From NCBI GenBank assembly GCA_039908105.1, contig JAMOBI010000095.1, positions 1-11,191 on the forward strand: a stretch of DNA of 11,191 nt. The letters are read 5' to 3'. The notes beneath the pieces are model-generated. The model searched no databases. It was not told the DNA's origin and was given only the letters and a program-made list of their open reading frames with translations. Shown one piece after another: positions 7,454-11,191 of the stretch. The DNA is from Magnetaquiglobus sp039908105 (GTDB lineage: Bacteria > Pseudomonadota > Magnetococcia > Magnetococcales > Magnetaquicoccaceae). A program made the translations under genes and the position numbers. Position 1 is the first letter of the stretch. The number at the start of each line of letters is the position of its first letter.

Positions 7454-8401
7454 ATGAAAAAATTGCTATGGATTGTTGTCCTGCTGTTGGGGGTTGGTGA
7501 TGTGCTGACTGCACGCGCCGCCGAGGGGCCGATGGAAACGGTTGGGATGTCGGAACTCTACCAGATGCGCGTTGATGAAGATCGAGTCTACCGTTTGGCG
7601 GAGAATCCACGACTGTTGATCTTCGATTTTGCGGATCTGGCCAGACAGGGGGCGGCATTCAACCGCATGGCAGCGTTTCTGGAGAAACGCGGTACCGTGG
7701 ACAAGATCTTGGATGATCGTCAACTGGAGGCCAGGATTGCCGAGGAGCATACCGATGCCAACCATTTTTTTCTGGGGCATGACTACCGCATCTCCGATGT
7801 GGCGCGATTTTTCAATACAGCCTGGGCGCGGAATGTCCCGTTGAATGGCGCGGAACAGCAGGTCAGGCAGAGGCTGGTGGAGATGAAATTCCTGCATTCC
7901 GGCGCGCAGGGCGAACTCGAAGGCGAGCCGGAGGCCGCATTGATTGCCGTCGCGCAGGGAGCGACCCAGGCCGATGCGTTGCATACCAGCCTGGAAGAGC
8001 GTACCCTGCTGTTGCGCCACGAGTTGAGCCACGGTGAATTTCTGACCAATCCGGCCTATCGTGGCTACTGTCAGGAGTTCTGGCAACGACTCACCGCCGA
8101 CGAGCGGCAGATTTTCCTGCAAGAGTTGGCGCATTTGGGTTACGAGTCCGCCCATGAATCATTGATGGTCAACGAAATGCAGGCCTACCTGTGGGAGCCG
8201 GTCAAGGGGGGATTTTTGCAGATGACGTTGGTCAAACAGGGAAAGAACGATTTTTCCGCACTCCGCAGCCGGTTTCTGGCCGGCCTGATGGAGCGATCCC
8301 AACCCGTCACGGCCTTTTTCGATCTGCCGCAACATCGCGATCTGCTGCCTGTGGCCAATCATACCGGCAAGAGATCCGTGATTCGGAAAATCTCCGGATA
8401 G
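7454..8401 (+). CDS. Exported putative zinc metallopeptidase (HELSH)
   Basis: This 315-residue protein begins with a classical signal peptide (MKK, hydrophobic core, ARA at 20-22 as a likely signal peptidase I site), so it probably acts in the periplasm or outside the cell. A zinc-protease motif HELSH (His189, Glu190, His193) in the context LLRHELSHGEFLTNPAY is followed by a downstream glutamate in NEMQAYL (Glu241), a plausible third ligand as in gluzincin-like enzymes. No named family is recognised beyond this. I chose the ATG at 7454 because AAGGA (7444-7448) lies 5 bases upstream and the signal peptide begins there. The gene is probably cotranscribed with the M50B-like gene. Its TAG stop lies exactly where an IS1380 remnant begins, so the original C-terminus may have been altered. 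Confidence 0.65.
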   Translation: MKKLLWIVVLLLGVGDVLTARAAEGPMETVGMSELYQMRVDEDRVYRLAENPRLLIFDFADLARQGAAFNRMAAFLEKRGTVDKILDDRQLEARIAEEHTDANHFFLGHDYRISDVARFFNTAWARNVPLNGAEQQVRQRLVEMKFLHSGAQGELEGEPEAALIAVAQGATQADALHTSLEERTLLLRHELSHGEFLTNPAYRGYCQEFWQRLTADERQIFLQELAHLGYESAHESLMVNEMQAYLWEPVKGGFLQMTLVKQGKNDFSALRSRFLAGLMERSQPVTAFFDLPQHRDLLPVANHTGKRSVIRKISG

Positions 8402-8541
8402 ATCAGGCCCAAGCGTTTATCTGCTTGTCTTGGAAGTAAAATACCAGCATCACTGGCCGCATCTCCACCCTCGAACGCGGCTTTTACTTGGCGCCGCTTA
8501 CAGACTGGAGATGCAAACAAAGGCCTGGTACACTTCGTCAT
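8402..8541 (-). pseudogene. IS1380-family transposase remnant (N-terminal stump)
   Basis: Read on the minus strand from ATG at 8541, about 46 codons encode MTKCTRPLF, then KRRQVKAAFEGGDAASDAG and ILLPRQADKRLGL. This closely follows the N-terminus of IS1380-family transposases (F-x-GG-x-x-(S/T)SD-x-G-x-LLL-R-x-x-D-x-RLGL). The similarity stops at the boundary with the metallopeptidase gene on the other strand; the remaining several hundred residues of the enzyme are absent. The sequence just upstream (8542-8600) may be the insertion sequence's own leader and terminal region. It is a deletion scar, not a working element. I recognised the family from memory, without a search. Confidence 0.7.
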
Positions 8542-8604
8542 GGCGAGATCTCCCTGAAAACCGTGTCTAAACCGTAACCAGCTTGGAATGTGTGGGTTTT
8601 ATGA

Positions 8605-8817
8605 GTGAAAAAAAAGAGAGGGTCTGGGAGATTCATCTCCCAGGGTTTTGAATTTGACTTTAGCGCGCTCTTTAAAAGAAGCATTTTTCGCGGTTTTTGC
8701 GAAAAATGCTTCGCGCGTAGCCTTGGCGGGAGTCGTTTTTTGCTTTTTGGACACGACTCCCGCATCTTGCACGCAGCCTTGCGAAAAACTGCGCATCCCA
8801 GGAATAGATGCAGTTTA
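8605..8817 (+). repeat. Dispersed hairpin-rich repeat, copy 1
   Basis: This element recurs at 10921-11134 in the same orientation. Both copies open with GTG, eight A and GAGAGGGTCTGGGAG and end with GCGAAAAACT, ATCCCA and a TTTA. Copy 1 contains three perfect hairpins: (a) CTGGGAGA/TCTCCCAG at 8624-8643 with loop TTCA; (b) 13 bp, AAGCATTTTTCGC at 8679-8691 with 8699-8711, enclosed by a CGCGC/GCGCG clamp (8664-8668, 8713-8717); (c) 11 bp, GCGGGAGTCGT at 8726-8736 with 8753-8763. The order and loops match copy 2. The left edge may lie further out, since CAGCTTGG occurs upstream of both copies (8579, 10889). It may be a MITE/REP-like element or a structured RNA; short open frames across it differ between copies and are probably not genes. 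Confidence 0.9.
8624..8649 (+). terminator. Terminator-like hairpin within repeat copy 1
   Basis: A perfect 8-bp stem (8624-8631 with 8636-8643, loop TTCA) is followed by GG and TTTT (8646-8649). It is the first terminator-like structure downstream of the exported metallopeptidase gene. On the opposite strand the same stem is followed, eight bases on, by eight T, so it might stop transcripts from both sides. The T-runs are short or offset, so efficiency is doubtful. Confidence 0.3.
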
Positions 8818-8924
8818 GTAAACTGATTATTAAGGAGATTACGAGATTTCGCCACCCGTTTTCGTGCAATATCCAGGCTCAGGGAAACAGGTATGGTGTC
8901 CCCGGCTTTCCCCGCAGGAAGGTT

Positions 8925-9698
8925 CTATTTTACATTGCGATACCATCGATTCACGAGATAGGTCCACAGGGTCGGATGGTGCCATAGAAAGGAGGGTGGT
9001 TTCGATATTTTGTTTTCTAGTGTATGATTCTTGATATCATTCAGTGCCTGTCTCATCAAAGGAATTGCTTTGGCGATCTGGTGAATCGGATAGGTGTTGA
9101 AATTGTCACTGGCCTCTGGATGAATGCGGTCCTGATAGAGGATGCCTCCGGTATCGATGCCGGCGTCAACAAGATGGACGGTGACGCCGCAATTTTCCGG
9201 ATCCTGCATGGCCAATGCCCAATATCCCCCATGCACACCCCGATATTTAGGCGTAATCCCCATGTGGGTATTGAGGAAGGGGGCAGATACCGATGAGAGA
9301 ATCGCTGGCGCAATGATGCGCGTGCCATTGACCACAATAGCATCCGGGTTAATACTTTGCAAAATTTTCATGACGGTTGGGTCGTTGACGCTTGCAACGC
9401 GGGTAATCATGACGCTCGGGATGGGTAGGTCATGGATAGCATAAAATCGGATCAATTCATGAATGCGTCTGCTTGAAAAATACCCGAGAAAAACATTGAA
9501 AATTTTAAAAAGGATCTGTCCTGTCACTGCGGCGACACCAAGCTTTCGGAGTCTGCGGCGGATTATGGAAAGGCTGGATGGTTTGTTTTCAATAATAACT
9601 TTGATTATAGTAAAGTGGGAATGCAGTGCATGAAACATCACACGTGAAGAAAAATTATCGCCACAGAGCAGGACGATCCTTAATTTTTGTTCTTCCAT
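8925..9698 (-). CDS. Formyltransferase of the FMT/PurN/ArnA-N family, probably sugar-modifying
   Basis: The 257-residue product has the formyltransferase fold signature: a Rossmann-like start (KLRIVLLCGDNFSSRV), PDAIVVNGTRIIAPAIL, then FLNTHMGITPKYRG carrying Asn143 and His145, and VHLVDAGIDTGG carrying Asp182. These correspond to the catalytic Asn/His/Asp triad of 10-formyltetrahydrofolate-dependent transferases. It lacks the C-terminal tRNA-binding domain of methionyl-tRNA formyltransferase and is next to a polysaccharide deacetylase, so N-formylation of an amino sugar is the likeliest role. I chose ATG at 9698 because it falls 16 bases after the deacetylase stop; a longer frame from 9752 would overlap that gene and adds an unlikely leader. 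The ribosome site is weak. The Asn/His/Asp core is clear; the substrate is unknown. Confidence 0.8.
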   Translation of the reverse strand: MEEQKLRIVLLCGDNFSSRVMFHALHSHFTIIKVIIENKPSSLSIIRRRLRKLGVAAVTGQILFKIFNVFLGYFSSRRIHELIRFYAIHDLPIPSVMITRVASVNDPTVMKILQSINPDAIVVNGTRIIAPAILSSVSAPFLNTHMGITPKYRGVHGGYWALAMQDPENCGVTVHLVDAGIDTGGILYQDRIHPEASDNFNTYPIHQIAKAIPLMRQALNDIKNHTLENKISKPPSFLWHHPTLWTYLVNRWYRNVK

Positions 9699-9714
9699 CG
9701 ATTTCTTGTTTCCT

Positions 9715-10746
9715 TTATTCGGGATGCGAGACGGACAAAGAAGACAATTCACCCATGTTCAGAGACATCATGTCATGTCTTTGCTGAAGGGTTTTGAAGT
9801 GCAGGAGTATCTTACGCAAAAAATCCAGATTTTTCTCGGTGTTGATCCCGAAATTATGGGGATGCCACCACAAATGAAATAGCCGTTGCCGAATTGCTGC
9901 ATCGTTCATGGAACTGGTGATCCGTTTCAGTCTAAGGGAATCCAAAAAGGCTAGTTTTCTGGAATAGGGGCGCAGAAAGCGGCTGGCTGGGAAATTGTTG
10001 GGTACGCTGTTTCGACAATCCGGTAAATTATAGGTATTGTAACCTGAAATGTTAAAGTATGTATCCAACAGGCGCAGTGCTCTTTGCATGTAACCCTGCC
10101 CTTCATCTTCTGATGCCTGATAGATCCAGGAGAGTTCGTTACCGCGGAAACAGTGTATTCCGGCTTTGGGCAACAGATGGAGATAGTGAGAGTTCCACTG
10201 GTTTCTTGGAAAGACGAGACTGCGAGGCTGGTATCCACATTTCTTGCGAGTTATCGATGCTGCATGATTCAGATCGGCTTGGAACTGGGCAACTGTTTGC
10301 CCTTTTTCTAGACAATAATAATGAGAAAAAGTATGCGTCCCGATTTCCTGTCCAGGATAGGCGCAAATCGTATCGATCAGATCCGGGGCAAAAAGATAGG
10401 GATCCGGGATGGTGGCATGGTCGCCCTGTTCTTGAAAGACGATGGGATACGGCGACAGCGCACTTCTGGTGTATTCAGGGAATAAATTCGGCAAGGATTT
10501 TTTCAGTTCGTTTCTGTTTGTAAAGAACAGAAAACCAACAGCGGCCCATGTGGCATGCACATTGAATTCCACGAAGAGTTCAAGAATTTTCGGAATGGCT
10601 GACCTGGCCCCAATGATATTTGCGCCATACTCTTCGATCGTTCTTTTGTCTCTGACTCCCCAATACAGTTCGAAATCCAGGGAAATCGTAAAAATTCCGC
10701 GATCAGAGGGGACTACAGAATCGTTTGTTTTGTCATGGCTACCCAT
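9715..10746 (-). CDS. NodB-family polysaccharide deacetylase
   Basis: The 343-residue product carries the carbohydrate esterase 4 / NodB motifs: FTISLDFELYWG (Asp24; DFE in place of the common DD), EIGTHTFSH (His138 and His142, the metal-binding pair), LVFPRNQWN (motif 3) and LWWHPHNFG near the C-terminus (His295, His297). Such enzymes remove N- or O-acyl groups from amino sugars in a metal-dependent way. There is no signal peptide from the chosen ATG at 10746, suggesting action on a cytosolic or lipid-linked intermediate. The in-frame extension to 10878 is arginine-rich and unlike the family, so I excluded it, though no strong ribosome site precedes 10746. It is the first gene of a tight two-gene operon with the formyltransferase, and codon use is more A+T-rich than in the + strand cassette, consistent with separate acquisition. 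Confidence 0.85.
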   Translation of the reverse strand: MGSHDKTNDSVVPSDRGIFTISLDFELYWGVRDKRTIEEYGANIIGARSAIPKILELFVEFNVHATWAAVGFLFFTNRNELKKSLPNLFPEYTRSALSPYPIVFQEQGDHATIPDPYLFAPDLIDTICAYPGQEIGTHTFSHYYCLEKGQTVAQFQADLNHAASITRKKCGYQPRSLVFPRNQWNSHYLHLLPKAGIHCFRGNELSWIYQASEDEGQGYMQRALRLLDTYFNISGYNTYNLPDCRNSVPNNFPASRFLRPYSRKLAFLDSLRLKRITSSMNDAAIRQRLFHLWWHPHNFGINTEKNLDFLRKILLHFKTLQQRHDMMSLNMGELSSLSVSHPE

Positions 10747-10920
10747 GGGGCGAGTCTTTCTTGGAGGCTGCCTGGTGATGCAGAAGTGCAGGATTTCCGA
10801 GGTGCCATCACATGCGGCAAAGCGGAAATCGTGCGGAAAATGACCTCGAAATTGTCCGCTTCGTCGTGGAGCAATCAAGCTGATTTGACAGCTTGGCAGA
10901 TGTTGCTGTTGCTTTTACTG

Positions 10921-11134
10921 GTGAAAAAAAAGAGAGGGTCTGGGAGATTCATCTCCCAGGGTTTTGCTTTTGTCTTTTAGCGCGCTTTTTTCAAGAAGCA
11001 TTTTTTCGCGGTTTTTGCGAAAAAATGCGCCGCGCGCGGTCTTCGCCTGCTTCGTTTCCGTCTTTTGGAAACGAAGCAGGCAGCTGGCACGCAGCATTGC
11101 GAAAAACTACGAATCCCAAAACAGGTGCGGTTTA
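10921..11134 (+). repeat. Dispersed hairpin-rich repeat, copy 2
   Basis: This is the second copy of the element at 8605-8817. Hairpin (a) is identical. Hairpin (b) is 12 bp (GCATTTTTTCGC at 10998-11009 with 11017-11028, same 7-base loop GGTTTTT); it has six T against six A where copy 1 has five and five. Hairpin (c) is 15 bp (GCCTGCTTCGTTTCC at 11045-11059 with 11067-11081), with outer arms unlike copy 1 but pairing fully. The shared tail GCACGCAGC then GCGAAAAACT follows. It lies upstream of the deacetylase gene, on the far side of the operon from copy 1. Confidence 0.9.
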
Positions 11135-11191
11135 ACGAAAACCTCCAGCAGAGATTTTATTGTTCAGATATCCGATAGGCCACAGATAGAG

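Larger units (their letters stand above)
8402..8924. other. Gene-free gap: IS scar, structured repeat, short spacer
   Basis: No intact gene is supported here. From left to right it holds the transposase stump (8402-8541), about 60 bases possibly from the same insertion sequence, the hairpin-rich repeat copy 1 (8605-8817), and about 107 bases (8818-8924) before the formyltransferase stop codon in which I see no clear terminator or promoter. Confidence 0.7.

Noticed and set aside
8605..8826. Short open frames across repeat copy 1 (and 10893-11135 across copy 2)
   Set aside because: The first halves are read in different frames in the two copies and differences preserve hairpins, not amino acids, so a protein product is unlikely.
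8925..9698. Methionyl-tRNA formyltransferase (fmt)
   Set aside because: The catalytic core fits the superfamily, but the C-terminal tRNA-binding domain is missing and the partner gene is a polysaccharide deacetylase rather than a peptide deformylase.
10851..10878. Possible minus-strand promoter (TTGATT, 16-base spacer, GACAAT) for the deacetylase operon
   Set aside because: Only 4 of 6 matches in each box, short spacer, and it overlaps an inverted repeat (CAAGCTG/CAGCTTG, 10876-10895); too weak to list as a feature.
8605..11134. CRISPR array or retron
   Set aside because: Only two long copies about 2.1 kb apart, no regular short repeats with spacers, and no Cas or reverse transcriptase gene in the window.
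1..11191. tRNA, rRNA or riboswitch genes
   Set aside because: No cloverleaf, rRNA core or recognisable aptamer sequence was seen on either strand by eye.

Overview
The window reads as accessory chromosome of a Gram-negative bacterium, probably a proteobacterium. The supporting signs are a membrane-anchored anti-sigma factor, a protein with a classical signal peptide, NodB/formyltransferase glycan genes, and a mix of G+C-rich and A+T-rich stretches with an insertion-sequence scar and a dispersed repeat. The abundance of STAND/TPR genes would suit a Magnetococcales-like organism, but that is a guess and nothing in the window fixes the taxon.

Region 1 (1-6222, all + strand) looks like a signalling cassette. 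It holds the C-terminal part of an nSTAND1-type NTPase with a TPR tail (5' end outside the window). Next is a TPR + SLOG-like + class III nucleotide cyclase protein whose substrate-recognition residues are changed. It is followed by a divergent sigma-70 family factor and a zinc-finger anti-sigma factor with one membrane segment. A hairpin plus T-run closes the set. A plausible reading is sensor NTPase, nucleotide second messenger and a sigma/anti-sigma switch on one strand. That functional link is inference from gene order.

Region 2 (6360-8401, + strand) holds two putative zinc metalloproteases after the terminator. One is a polytopic M50B-like site-2-protease relative (HEMSH). The other is an exported protein with an HELSH site. 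Their position behind a membrane-anchored anti-sigma gene invites a regulated-proteolysis hypothesis.

Region 3 (8402-8924) has no intact gene. It holds the N-terminal stump of an IS1380-like transposase (- strand), abutting the stop codon of the second protease, and then a repeat of about 213 bp rich in hairpins.

Region 4 (8925-10746, - strand) is a two-gene operon: a NodB-family polysaccharide deacetylase followed by a formyltransferase, probably for surface glycan modification. A second copy of the structured repeat lies just upstream of it (10921-11134), so the two copies bracket the operon in direct orientation. In the two copies one hairpin keeps its pairing while its arm sequence differs, and another changes length symmetrically. 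This points to selection on structure. The last bases (11135-11191) hold nothing I can identify.
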